The notes beneath the pieces are model-generated. The model was not told the DNA's origin, did no database searches, and was given only the letters and a program-made list of their open reading frames with translations. A program made the position numbers and the translations under genes. DNA of 64,000 nucleotides from Saksenaea vasiformis B4078 (Eukaryota; Mucoromycota; Mucoromycetes; Mucorales; Saksenaeaceae), in assembly GCA_000697055.1 (NCBI GenBank), contig JNDT01002264.1:62001-126000 (forward strand), read 5' to 3'. Positions 13,017-25,563 of the stretch are shown one piece after another (the stretch's first letter is position 1; every line of letters starts with the position of its first letter).

Positions 13017-14439
13017 GGATGAAGTTAGAGAGGAGTTGATCGAGAATCTTCGTAGTCACCTCGTGTGTTTGTTCCGTTGCGCGTGTGCGATCTCAAAGCG
13101 TGACGGCTGTTCTTTCTGACAGGCAAATTTGACGAAAAAACGCGGAAACAAAAAAGCAAAATGATTGCTTACACGTTATGGAATCCACTTGGGATCACTT
13201 GAGCATAGTGAATCGTACAGTATCCAATACAAAATTCCACTGTGTACACTTAATTATCAGGCAAGTATAAAGGTAGCAAGTTCCTTTCCATTCGCGGAGA
13301 TTTAAACCTCAATCGCCGCTTTATTTTCTGTGAGCTCTAAACAACTGACGCAGGCAAACGGCGTAAATTCACCAATCCCAACTGGCTGGTTTCCAACTTC
13401 TCTCACGTCAAAATGCAATTGCCTGCAGAAGATAAAAGCTAATAATTATTAAAAATAATGATCTACGTGTCTTAAGAGGCTAGTAAGTGCATTATCGAAA
13501 CCACCTAAATTGATCCATGTCATTATATCTACTCTATGCATCGGCTAACGCGGTAGAGTTGGGCTAACTGATTGGAGACCTAACAGACGAGTCAGAAAGG
13601 AATAGAAAACTGTACCATGAAATATACGATTTCGATTTTTGACTTGCACGTTGAAGTCATCTAACGGATGTGAGCCTTGAGAAAGATGCATCAAGCTCAA
13701 TTGTCTATATACTGAAGTCAGACATATAGACATGTTTTCTGGAAGCTCTGGGATCAACTTTTGTTGTTACCCCATTAACTGTAGACACTTTATGTAAACT
13801 TCAAATGGGATATGTCCGTTCCGAAATATAATTGTTTACGCAAATATGCTACCCGCAACGTATTTCATTTATTGTTGTTAGCTCTACCGACAGGTACAGA
13901 ATTTCGGGTTCAATGATCAGTCTGTGATGTCGATGTGAGCTTGCAATCCGGATAATACGCATTTACATATTCAAATTAGCGCAATTATCTTCTATACTGG
14001 CAGCCTTCCCCCGAACATCCCCCCCTTTTTTTTGTTAGGCAAGGAACAGTCTCGCATATCCTAAGACCTGCATTTGACATATCTAAGTCCGCAGACAAGA
14101 ATTACGCCTCCATTTAACATAGTATTGGCTACTTGTCAGGGCAAATTTTCTGCATCCAGACACCCTAACTTACAGAAGCCCGGCAATGGGGTTTTATCAG
14201 AAATGTTGGCGAATTATCCCCTGACATTTTGCCAGGATAGAAGTAGCAGTCTCACGTTCTTGATAAGAGTAGGTACAGTTAAGAGGCCTCATGCCTTTGT
14301 TATGCCTTACGTCCGATAGCTTCGGTTGGTTAAATAACTCAATCGACCCTTCCACCAGTATGGCATCAATGTGTAGCAAATTATATTTATCAGTACATTG
14401 TTATTCTTTCTATAGGCAGACTACGTCCTATTACAACGG
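13017..14439. other. Intergenic stretch
   Basis: This is the promoter side of TCP1 plus about 1.2 kb in which I see no gene, repeat or RNA. A GAANNTTC pair near 13043-13050 is too little to call a heat-shock element. Confidence 0.5.
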
Positions 14440-14982
14440 CTAGACAATGTTAATTTCGAAAATCTGTTTAGTGGTGGCCTTTCTGCGGCGTAGCTGAAGT
14501 TCCTGAGTAATTTCCAAGCTGTATTTTCCAGACTCAGTCTTGACAGGAATGTTGACAGCGCGAAAATGTGGAACCCATTTGGTGATAGAGGTGTCAACGG
14601 GTCTGGAAAGGGCAAGACGTCAGTTTCGAGTATATTTAGTCATTATACACTTACAGTGTACCATTTACAACAGATGAATCCTCGGAAGGCTTGGTGATTT
14701 TGTAATCCATGCTTGTAATAAACCCAGGAGCGTGGCCGTCTGTACAACCAGAGGATTATTAGATCGAAAAAAGTTGACGGCAAGACGTTGGAACTTACCG
14801 ACGATCTTGGGTTGCAAAGAGTAGTCAAAGTTTAACTTTCCACCGGCACGGATTTCTTCACCGTTTGCGGGCGACTTGAGCTTGATGAATTCCAATTGAT
14901 TGAAATCAGTGGCCTTGATGGATCGAGTCAAGCGGAGTACCAACATAGCAAATGTAAAGAAGATTTTACCAAAGGGAAACAT
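14440..14982 (-). CDS. Small secreted protein, 143 residues
   Basis: Three exons on the minus strand: 14982-14799, 14739-14655, 14602-14440. The N-terminus is a hydrophobic signal peptide (about 1-23). The mature part has KLKSPANGEEIRAGG followed by LNFDYSLQP, a pattern of alternating beta strands like an immunoglobulin- or Kre9-type extracellular domain. There are no Cys residues to speak of and no membrane anchor, so it is probably secreted. The family is not identified; the exon phases and the signal peptide support a real gene. Confidence 0.75.
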
Positions 14983-17900
14983 TTTCGTATGTCAGCGTTA
15001 GAAAATAGCGGATGAGATGCTTGAGTTCTTCTTTTACCTGCACCTTATATAAGAAACGATATCAGATCAGTTGTAGGAAAAAAAGAACCCAATGGTATGA
15101 ATCGGGTTTCAAGTTGGTTGCTTGGTCCATGCGAGTCTCGTATGAGAAATTTTTCCTTCGTTCTTTTTTTTTTCAGAAACAGGGAAACGTGTGTTATATC
15201 AGCAACTCAGTATTTTTGCACCAATCATTTCAATCTACATGTGCATATTAGCAGCTTATAATGCAAAGACTTTCCAATCTTTAGGAAATTTACTCAATGG
15301 AATAGTTTCTGCAATCCAGTTTTAGTCTGAAAAGGTTATGTCTCCTGTGTCTGTCTTAGCCAATACATCTTATGTGCCTGTACTGAAGCTTGAAACCTAC
15401 CCACTTGTTCTACACCGGAGTAACTTCCAAAATCTATTTTAGCTGGGGAAATTGTGAAGATGTGTTCTGCATTTGAAAAGTGACATTCTGTTTTCCAAAA
15501 TATAGATCCCCTTTGCTATGGGTTGGGGACCCTATGGTTTCCGCCATAGTCAACTTCCTGAATGAGATTCAGGGGAATTCTTGTCGGAGTAGAACACACT
15601 TCAACGTAGAAAAAAGATGTTCTATTCGACAAGACCGATCCATTCTCAGGTAAGATGCCCTGTGGCAAAGAAACTTCTACATTGGACAGCCTCAGAAAGC
15701 CGAGAATTCTGTGTAAAGAGTGTCACTTCCATAGCATAACTGGCTCTACAGTTAGTCCTTATACTGAGACGTTACGAGTAAATGACATTCATATTCCACT
15801 GTTTTGTTGAAGGACATGAAAGTAATCCAGTAATATTTTCTATCTTTGCTTGGAGATGGTGATGAGGATCGCTGGGAAATGCTTACAATTGTCATTAATA
15901 GCAGTTGATCTGTTTCTTTGATAGTCTATGCCTGTAGCTTGGTTTCCCATAAACGTCCTGGACATAATTACTGATGTCGACAGATGTCTTCGCTAACGAA
16001 TGAGAAAGGAGACGTGGAAAACGTTTAATATAACGACTGTCTTCCCTCTAACTGGTTTTAGTCATTAGCATGGATATCTCCGGAACTGTCACTCAACTGA
16101 GGGCACATGAATACAACCATATCAATATTGTTAGGAGTTACAATGACATACAAGACTTTGACCAACTGTGCAAGCCCCTGTTGCGAGGCACACGTTGAAG
16201 CTACCGTCTGTCATGTCTTTTAAGCAAGTTAACGGCAGAACATACCTGTGATTGGCGCTTAACGGCGGTTGAGCATTGGAAGTTTCCTCTTTCACTTTAA
16301 TAGGCTTTTTCTCCTTCTTTTGGGCACATATATATCGAGATCAAAAGCACAAGAAATAAAACAATGACAAATAGTCGCAGACGCTCATTACGCCAGTGTT
16401 TACGTTTAAGCACCTCTAGGCAGTTTGTATCCAGAAGCTATGGAAACGAGCACATGTCACAGATCACAGTAATAGGAAGCTCTTACCCATGTATAATGGT
16501 GGCGACCAATTTTTGTACAGCACTCATTACCCGTTTCTTATTTCTAGCTGCTCCTCATACCCAGATGTAAAGTTTCATATATCCCTGGGGAATATCAAGT
16601 TCAAAAGCGTATTACGCGCGATATGGGACAGCGTGATACAAGTTGCCGAGTATTCAAGGTGGCTGGTCTCCTTCAGGTGAGTAGCCGGAAACACCCTGGC
16701 ACGATAATGTCAAATGCCCATCGTAAGTACCACTGGTGGCCTACTATTTACCTAAAAAGGTAGTGAACTACTGCGGATAGACATCAACGCTTTCCGCCGA
16801 AGTGATGCCCAGAATTGAAGTTTTTCTGACGATAACATAATTTTTTGTGAAGCGAGAATTAGTGTTTAGGTTATTCATGCCAGTTAATTGTATGGTAAAA
16901 AGGCGAATTGGGACCTGCTGGTGCTGCTAGTCAAAAAATGCCAAATTCCGATCAGAAAGAACAGCGACACAATCTTATCAAGGAGTGGTTGAGGTCAGTG
17001 ATAAATCGGGTAGTTGCAATTTCGGCGAGCCCCTTTTCTATTGATCTCGTAAATGAAAACGTAAGGTACACCTTTGTTACTATAAGTAACATCAGACGTG
17101 AGTTTCTTGGGACTCGCAAAATAGCACCATGATTGCTAAAGTCTCATATACCTTATTCGTCCTAAGAAAAATGTAACAGTGTCTCTTAAATGAGTATTCA
17201 GTACGAGATGCAACTTGACGAACGTGGTGAGATAAGTGAAGGAAAAGGCATTATTTGATGCTTATAACGTTTTTGGCATACCTAAATATCTCGGCAAAAG
17301 AAAGTGCTTTCCGGCATCACAGCGTCAAATATCTCTTTCATATATGCACTGGCGACTCTTGCTTGATAATATGTTATCTTTATCTGTATCAACATCTGGT
17401 TAATCGCTATGCAGAATTATATGAAGAACAGTTTGCATATGGATGCTATTGAATGTGTGGCGATACAATGAAGTGATATATATCAACGAACAAAAAATCG
17501 GGCTCAGTCGCCCTTTTATTGACGTGCGTCGATTAATTTATTGCTAGAACAAAGTGATACCAATTGCCCTACAAAAGAGAAGCCGAAGGCAGGAATTGCA
17601 TTTTTGTGCTATGGCTTTGTAATTGTCGACTTACAAGATAGGAGGAAGTCAATAAAAGTAGCACGAGCTCTGATGTACTGATTGTCGGGATATTGTCGGT
17701 TGAAGTCGTACGAAGAAGAGTAGGACGGGTAGTGGCTATGTAAAAATCGCCAATCACTAAAGAAGACGCCTGATCTTCACATTTGAAAAAGTTGTCAAAT
17801 ATTCTTTTCGAATCAGTAATGAAGAAAGAAGGGGCTGTAGAGAGTGCAGAGAAACTTTCTCTTCTTTATTCGGTCCTGATATACAGCCCTGTCGGCGATT

Positions 17901-18329
17901 CTAATCAGGAGGAGTTTTCAACAGACTTAAACGTCAGAATAAATCGTTACTAACCAAGAAACACAATGTAGCCTTACGTGCTTGGTAAACTAAACACTGT
18001 TGTACGACTTTTTCTCGCAAATAAACACGTAATCTTTTATGCTACGGATTGTATGATCTGGGAACGTAGCGCGTAGAAGATTCTTCGTTTGCACGGTTTA
18101 GATAACCAGAAAAGGGAAATACGCGACACGCGCACAAACCATGGACACCCATCAGTTGAGAAATTCACATGACGCCAGTTTGCAGGGCGTTGCAGATCTT
18201 CCATAATGAGTTGGTGTAACTCGCACTGTAATTCATTCACGTACCGCGTCTAGAAAAAAAACACAACAACGAAGTTTCTTTCTCCCTGTTCATCCATTTC
18301 GCGATCTTCCATTCCTTCACTCTGACAAC
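14983..18329. other. Long gene-free spacer (about 3.3 kb)
   Basis: Short frames occur on both strands (for example 16364-16570 and 16908-17132) but none carries recognisable motifs or a plausible exon chain. No structured repeat was seen. The last few hundred bases contain the promoter of the acyl-CoA synthetase gene. Confidence 0.5.
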
Positions 18330-20704
18330 ATGAAAACTTTCACTGTAGAAGTTGGGCCTGAACAGCCCAACGGCGGTCGTATTCGTCGCTCTGTGCTTTC
18401 TCCCGACAGTCTTTGCCGAATTCCTGACAAGAATGTACATACACTGTACGATGTACTCCAATACAGTGCCAAGAAATATGGTGATCGCAAGGCTTTTGGC
18501 TACCGCAGAACCGAGAAAATGGTGGAAGAAGAGAAAGAAGTGACAAAGTTTATCAATGGCGTAGAAACGAAAGAAAAGAAAGTCTGGAAATACTTTCAAC
18601 TGTCGCCTTACAGCTATCTGAATTATAACGAGGTCTTGCGTCAGGCTCACGAAATCGGTGCTGGGTTTTCGTATCTGGGTCTAAAAGAGAAAGCTAAAGT
18701 TGAGATCTTCTCTCCCACCAAGTAAGACCATCCTCCAAAAAGAAGGCTCTAAAATAACCTAGCTTCCGTATAGTATGCATTGGCTTTTGACTGCACACAG
18801 TCTATTCACACAGAACATGACCATCGTAACCGCTTATGAAACACTCGGCGAGGATGGATTGTTGCATTCCATGAATGAAACGGGGGTCGAAGCGATCTTT
18901 ACTACTGGAGAACTCCTACCCACTGTAGCTAAAGTGATTGATAAGTGTCCAACGCTAAAGTTGGTTGTCTATAGCGGAGAGGTCAAAGACGAAGCTCTTC
19001 AAAAAGTCCGGTCCTGTAACGTTGACAACGTATGCTCTCTGTTCGAGATCGTGAAACTGGGAAGGGAACATCCGAAGGAGGCGCGTCCACCAGAGCCAGA
19101 GGATTTGTGCTGCATCATGTATACGTCTGGAAGCACTGGCAATCCAAAAGGTGTAACGTTGTCGCATAAAAACATCCTGGCTGCAAGTAAGTATCCTATA
19201 TCTGTGTTGTAGGGAGACAATGATGTAGGTCACATATTTACGGCTTCCTATTTAGTTTCTGCTTGTAACTTGCTACTGGGTCATATTATTACTGACAGAG
19301 ATTCCATGATGGCATATCTTCCACTGGCACACGTTCTGGAATTTGTGGTCGAAAATCTTTGTGTTTTTTGGGGTGTCACACTTGGCTACGCATCTGTCAG
19401 GACGTTGACGGATTCTTCAGTACGTAATTGTAAAGGTGATATTAAGGAGTTCCGGCCTACTTTGATGACAGGTGTTCCTGCCGTGTGGGAGTCTATTCGG
19501 AAGGGCGTCTTGGCGAAAGTGAATGCAGCTTCCCCAAAGGCACAAAAGATATTTCACAAAGCTTTTGCTACCAAGGCGTGGCTACTGGAACACAACCTTC
19601 CTACACGTGTTATAGACAGGGTGGTATTCAATAAGATCAAGGAACAAGTAGGAGGACGTCTGAGATTTGCTCTTTCGGGTGGTGCCCCGTTATCGATGGA
19701 GACTCAGAAATTCCTATCTGTCACCATATGTCCCATTCTGGGTGGTTTCGGCATGACTGAGAGTATGTACAAACTGTCTTGAGGATTACTAATATTGACA
19801 TTGTCTGTTGCGCGATTGCCTTTGTCTAGGTTGCGGGTAAGATTTTCAATGTCTCCATGTAAAACTTGCTAACTCTCAATTAGAATGTGCTCAGTTATGT
19901 CTCCTGAACAGTTTGGATATGGCCATGTTGGTGCACCAATGCCTTGTTGCGAGATCAAACTGGTGGATGTTCCCGAAGCTAACTATTTGTCTTCAAACCC
20001 CAAGCCTCAAGGTGAGGTGTGGGTGCGCGGACCTGCTATCACAAAAGGATACTGGAAACGTGAAGATGTGACCAAGGAGGCTCTGACGGAGGATGGCTGG
20101 CTGCAGACGGGTGATATTGCAGAATGGAATGCTAATGGTACATTGACCATTATTGACCGCAAGAAGAACTTGGTGAAGTTAAGTAACGGCGAATATATTG
20201 CGCTGGAAAAGCTGGAATCTATCTATAAGAGCTGTTTGTACGTAAGCAACCTTTGCGTGTACGCCGATTCGTTGCTGCCTAAACCGGTAGCGCTGGTCGT
20301 TCCGGTGGAGGGCGCCGTGCGCAGATTAGCTGAAGAGAGCGGCGTGGAGGAAAAGGATTGGGAAAAGTTATGCGTGGATAAGACGATCCGGAAGGCTGTG
20401 CTAAACGCACTTTTAGCCCAAGCCAAGGAAGCGGGATTGAAACCAGCAGAAATGCTATTCGATATCTACCTGTGTTCTGAAGAGTGGACCACGGAATCGG
20501 TAGGTTCAAAATATGTTCGTCTATAAACGTGTATTTATGTAACATTTCTATCTAGGGATTACTGACTGCTGCTCAAAAAATCAAACGGCAGGATATCAAT
20601 AGACAATATAAGGAAGAACTAACAGCTTTGTAAGTGCAAGACGTTTCTTACTGTTTTCGTAACTAAAATTTTGATGCTATAGGAATGCCGCTCAAAAGAA
20701 CTAG
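18330..20704 (+). CDS. Long-chain fatty-acid CoA ligase
   Basis: Seven exons: 18330-18721, 18774-19186, 19256-19762, 19830-19836, 19884-20499, 20556-20629, 20683-20704; 676 residues, typical of eukaryotic long-chain acyl-CoA synthetases (FAA/ACSL). It activates fatty acids with ATP and CoA at ER, lipid-droplet or peroxisomal membranes. The P-loop-like motif YTSGSTGNPKG is at residues 246-256. Further landmarks are YLPLAHVLE, the adenine motif GGFGMTESCG, DGWLQTGDIAEW, and the DRKKNLVKLSNGEYI core with the catalytic-loop lysines. Exon 4 is only 7 nt (GTTGCGG) and encodes the SCG junction inside the adenine-binding motif; without it the frame breaks. No peroxisomal SKL end is present (it ends AAQKN). 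Confidence 0.95.
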
Positions 20705-21499
20705 CAGTTGTCCTCTCTCCTCCATTGCTCAGGGCTTACTACTGGATTTATTCGAGATTACGAATCCACTTGTCTACCGTAAATCAAACATACAAAACAC
20801 TACGCATAATATATTACATTCTAGTTTCATACTTCATTCTGAAAGTTATTATCCATCGCTAACGTCGACGAAGCTCTCAGACTAATGGTTCCTGTGTTCA
20901 CAAACACAGTCCTCGTCTATGCTAGTAACAATTGTGAGCACAGAAAACACCAATCTTTGATAGATACGCATTTGCTTTGCTTGAAACCAACGGATGTATC
21001 CTGCAATTCTGCGTTGGTTTTATAATTGTTTGACATTAGCTCCAAAATAAACTTCACGTCGGATGTAGTCATTTTTGCATGCTGTCCTCTTTAAACTTGC
21101 GTGGGAAGCAGGCGGCTCTCTCAATTTTAAAGGAAATAGATGTTATACAGAAAGAAGATTGAACCACATAGGTACTTGAGTTAGATAACGTTTTTTACAA
21201 TCATTTATCACACAGTTGAACGGGTAATTATATACCGAAAAGGAATCAAATATAAGCAACGACCAGCCTTGCTACAATAACATAGGTAGGATTTGTTCAT
21301 GGAAACCAAAAGCATACGATATCCAGTTTTAGAAGCGCGATGCAATATCTTTTGAAGCAGCGCAATTGATTCTCATTGGCTGAGACATTACTGTTAAAAA
21401 AAGACAGTAGTACGGTCTGTTTTTCCGGTCTCACACTCCTTCTTTTTTTTTTTTAGGAATCGCAGTTATAAGGTCTCTGCTTTCTTCTGTATTTCTCAA
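20705..21499. other. Intergenic stretch with a diverged dispersed repeat
   Basis: Bases about 20999-21085 resemble 36214-36298 on the same strand at roughly two-thirds identity by eye, including the shared AAATAAACTTNACGTC core. It may be debris of an old mobile element. A poly-T run (21442-21455) lies just upstream of the next gene. Confidence 0.4.
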
Positions 21500-22546
21500 A
21501 TGTGGACATTAAATGGTTTCCTAATTCTCCAATTATTATCTCACATCAGTTCGATATCATGTCTTTCACTTCAACTACGGCATTCGTGGCTAGCCAGTGA
21601 TTTTTTTTATCCGGGAGATTACGCAAGAGCTAGTTGGACAGACGTCGCAAGCTCCACAAAAACAGTTTCACTATTACTTTACAAAGGCTTTGATTACGAA
21701 AATGCAACAATCGTAGATACCTTTGCACACGATATTCCAGCCGGCCGTTACTATGAATACTTTAATTGGCCTTACAACGTCACGACAAATGACTCTTACT
21801 GGTTTGTCCTACGAGGCGACGACAACTCGGAGGCCGTCTTTGGCGCATTTATATTTTCGAAAGATGTAAGCATTTCACCAAAGCTATGATAGCTTGACGT
21901 GTGTTAATCACGCAGTAGCAACGGCGTTATGTACCCTGTCCGGGAGCTAGCTTTACACTGCCTGCTATTGTTGGTGCCTCTGTCGGAGCGGCAATATATA
22001 TTGCCATAATCGCCGTCTTGGGACGGGTAAGAGTCCTCTAACGCTTGCCAGCCACACTCAACGTTTGTTGGCTTTCTTTCTTCTTAGAAATTTCATATGT
22101 ATTGCAAAAGACGACGGCAGCCAACTATCTTTCCACCCGAAGACTCTAAACATTCGTTTATTAAACATGATTTTGACGATAAAGGCAGCAGTCACCTTCC
22201 ACCAGCCCTGAGTAGTTCTCCGCTCAAAAATCCCCCACCATCATTCTCTGCTGGAAGTCCAATATTTGCATATAATCCACACGTTCAGCATCCGGAACAG
22301 TTTCATCAGTTCCCGCTTGATCAAAAATCGCATTTGCAACATGTTTTCCCACCGCCGCCATGCTCGCCTCTCCCACCGAAGGCTGAAGCATCAGCACCGC
22401 CACAAGCAATCGTGTTCCCGTACGTCACGAGCATGGCCCCTTACCCGATGAATTTATTACATGAACATATCAGTGCTCCAACAGAAGATCTGAACCTTGC
22501 GAAAACGCAAGAAGAAGATGAAAAGATGGATAGAAAAGAGAAGTAG
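21500..22546 (+). CDS. Single-pass surface protein with Kre9/Knh1-like ectodomain
   Basis: Three exons: 21500-21865, 21919-22026, 22088-22546; 310 residues. Residues 1-25 are a signal peptide. The ectodomain (about 26-122) has the pattern of a fungal Kre9/Knh1-like beta-sandwich: DFFYPGDYARASWTD, VSLLLYKG, and a GRYYEYFNWPYNV strand, with several N-glycosylation sequons. A transmembrane helix follows (TLPAIVGASVGAAIYIAIIA, about 134-155), then a basic stop (CKRRRQ) and a Pro-rich cytosolic tail of about 145 residues with PPPPCSPLPP, which could bind SH3 or WW domains. It is likely a cell-surface sensor or wall-linked protein; the function is inferred. The acceptor before exon 2 is at TAG|CAACGG. 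Confidence 0.7.
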
Positions 22547-23710
22547 GCTATCAAGCGTTATTGTAGAACTGCGGGTTCAGTTCGCATTGCTGTTAAATGA
22601 ATGAGGTTTCAAGCCAATCTACATAAATTTTACTTCCATGGAGAGAAAGAGACACTTTTCAACGTAGAGTTCATTTAGTGCTAACATCAAACGACATAAG
22701 ACTAACGCAATGCTATGCAAAAGAACAAAACAAAACTGTGGCTCAATACGATGGCATGAATGGCTTAGGAGCTAGTTTTCGTCGATTTCTCCTTATGAGA
22801 AGAACAACTAATCATCTAATCGCTGTACAGTAGACAGTGTTTACCAATAAAAAAAAGGAAATTGGTTTTTGAAGCGTGATCAGTTATCGAAACCATTGAT
22901 AGTTATGTCAATTGCTGAAGTTTATCATTCATCAGTTTTAAATGGGTACCAGACATGGATACTTTAAGGTGTGTCTCAAGGACCGAGAGTAAGACTTGTA
23001 AGGAAAACAGGAGTCGTAAGTAACCTTTACAATTCGCTAGTACTGAGAATTCGTTTTCGACGTCATTTCACTGATGGTGTTATATATTTCTAGGTCAAGA
23101 GAGGAGAGCAATCTAGATAGTAGGAGCGTGCAAGAGGCGACCAAGGAGTAGTGTTTGAGATCTCAATGTTTGGAAGATGGTTATTTGTTTGGATCAGAGC
23201 GGTATCTTCGTCAGCGGAATATAAAACTCGGACATGGTGCAAAGAGCACACCCCTTATCGACAGCACTGTTATCCGCCATTTCGTTGGCCACCTTCAAAC
23301 CATTATGAAGTAGTAGTAGTACGGATGACTTTGAGAACGTGATTAAACCAATTTTAACTGGCACATTTGTAGGATTGGACAACGGAACACTGAATAGAAA
23401 GGCTGAGTAGAAATACTGCGATGGTATTTTTTGGGCCAAGCCCTGACTCAGACTTCAGACTTCCTGAAATTCAAGCGGTGAGACTCAGAGGCAAATACCC
23501 TCTGGAAGAAAAATTTTGATGTCCGCTGCTGTGCACTCTGATCCATGCATCCAAAATGCATAGATCCGCAACGTAAGAGCTGTTAGTTTCTCTATGAACC
23601 TATAAAAAAGCGCGTAAAACGACCTTATATCATAAGATAATATATTTTAGACAAGTTTCTTTTGGAAAATAGAGTAATTCTACGACCTCTGTATTAATAG
23701 TTCCCAAATC
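22547..23710. other. Intergenic stretch before a Fanzor-like remnant
   Basis: No intact gene. The N-terminal part of the downstream Fanzor-like pseudogene may extend into this region, but I cannot read a convincing frame before about 23711. Confidence 0.4.
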
Positions 23711-24592
23711 AATGCGGATCACGGCAGGATATCTGGAAGAGAAAACCTTTTCCAGGAAGTTTCGCAAAAAAAGAGAAAGGAGGAAGGCGGTACAGCAATG
23801 GTAGCCAGTGGATTCAGGGTTCTCACTTCATACCAGAACGACTTGACGGTTAAGAGCGCAGAAAAACGCTTGAAAGAAAGTTCATCGGCTTTAGCAACTA
23901 CTGTCGAACAAGTTTTAGAGTCGCAAGAGGTGCTATCCTTTTTTTTCTTCTACCTCTAATTCTTCAATACCTATTAAGTGAAAAGAAACTGCCGAAAACA
24001 ACTGCGATCGTTTTACCACTCAAATCACGCTCACCATGAAAAACGTATTCAGTCACTGTTTACTAGTCGCGTTTATGATCAGATTGCTGCGCAGGAGCGA
24101 AGGTTCGTCAGGACAGCTGCCAACACTGACAAGGATGGTGCACAAAATATTGTGCCTATCATGGCTATAGGGACCCAGGGCACAGGTGTCGGTTCTCGAC
24201 TGAAGGGTCACATTAGACGTGGAGGAGCATGGCTGCGAAGGCGACATCAGCGTTATGTCCCCGTATCGATGACGAACGAGCATCGAAGTTCGCAGTTATG
24301 CGTTTACTGTTTTGGGCGAGTGGAGAGGGCCAAAGCTCGGCGAAGGAAGAAGGGAGAATGGAAGACAGTTAGGGTAAACGGTGCATCCCAGTGTGTGAAT
24401 CCGAGTTGCATAGCGTATCAATCAGGCCATGCTACATAAAACAGAGACGTTCAAGCGGCTCTCGCAATAGGTCTGGCATGCGCAAGCAATGTCCTGTCTG
24501 TAGATAGGAGAACGCTATCACCTTTCGACCCCAGCAATTTCTCGGCTGGAAAACCATTTATTCCCGGCGCCACCAATTACCGGTAAATTACT
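23711..24592 (+). pseudogene. Fanzor/TnpB-like nuclease gene remnant (copy 1)
   Basis: Frames on the plus strand match the C-terminal half of eukaryotic TnpB homologues (Fanzor). Near 23712-23935 two short exons encode a Lys/Arg-rich segment. From 23978 an open frame has the helix QLRSFYHSNH and VPIMAIGTQG. The RuvC-II-like motif TNEHRSS has its Glu at 24278-24280. A zinc-ribbon follows with CVYC and CVNPSC, and NRDVQAALAI (RuvC-III; Asp at 24446-24448) comes next. An in-frame TAA at 24437-24439 falls directly before NRD. No RuvC-I segment was found upstream. Broken and truncated, but the two visible catalytic acids are kept. The family call rests on motif order and spacing and is fairly firm. 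In other fungi such genes travel inside DNA transposons. Confidence 0.68.
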
Positions 24593-25563
24593 GTCAACTC
24601 TATGACATGTATATACTAATATTACATCCATGTTTTAAAGGTGCGCGGCCTCTCCACGGAAGCTCTGCGAAGAGTAAGTGCTATCTCCGCGTTTGCGATA
24701 ATATAATAACACTTTCTATCAAATGAAGGTTGAGTGGACCGGGACCTGTTGCTATGACTGGAGTTATCGTGAACTCTGGATCGGGTAAAAGAGTCAAACG
24801 CGGCACTACAGTCTCCTGACTTTTTTGACTCACAGATGAGATCTAGGGTTCAGATACTGTATAACTTTGGAAAAGTTGGAAAAGCTTCCTGCAGCAACGA
24901 ATTCTGATCGATTTTCTTACGATCCTACGTGTTACACAATTACGGATTATTGATGGCTTGTATAAAACGCAGTTTTTCAGTGATTTATGGCTGTATCCCC
25001 GTAATATCTATTATAACAGATACACCCGCGAGGTGTTAACATAGAGCATCTTAGTAAAACTAACGTTTAGGATATGATTTCAGGTAATATGTTCTGCGTA
25101 ACATCTATGGACCCCAAGAACTTTGTTCTTTATGCGAGGCAGATGCAGGCTTTTTCTCACTAAATAACCGACGGCTGAAGTCTTCATTGGAGCTAGAAAA
25201 TGAAATCCACACGATCATTTGCCTTATCGTCGTACTGCTTATAAGGCAAGCTGCACTTGGATTTTCGTACTTTGATTTGTAAATGCTATGCTTCTTATTT
25301 TCGAATGGCTTGAACGATACAATAATAATGTCAAAAGAGATACGTTATCCAGTGGATAAGTCGGAAGTATTTATTACATTCCTATTGAGAAGATCTATAG
25401 GGCTATGCCTTGTATAGCCCTCACTATTTCTCGTCACCATTTTATCGACATGGCATAATGGCCAATGATGCTTTCATGAATCGGTTTCCGTTACATCTTT
25501 TCTTTTCCTTTTTTTTTTTCGTGTTTGTACAAATCGGTGGGATTTATGATAATATCAGATCGT
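24593..25563. other. Intergenic stretch
   Basis: No gene seen. The 3' flank of the NMT gene begins near 25563. Confidence 0.45.

Noticed and set aside
13040..13055. Heat-shock-element-like GAANNTTC near TCP1
   Set aside because: Only two units; expected by chance in AT-rich DNA.
24053..24283. Minus-strand frame overlapping the Fanzor-like remnant
   Set aside because: Shadow of the plus-strand coding sequence, which carries the conserved motifs.
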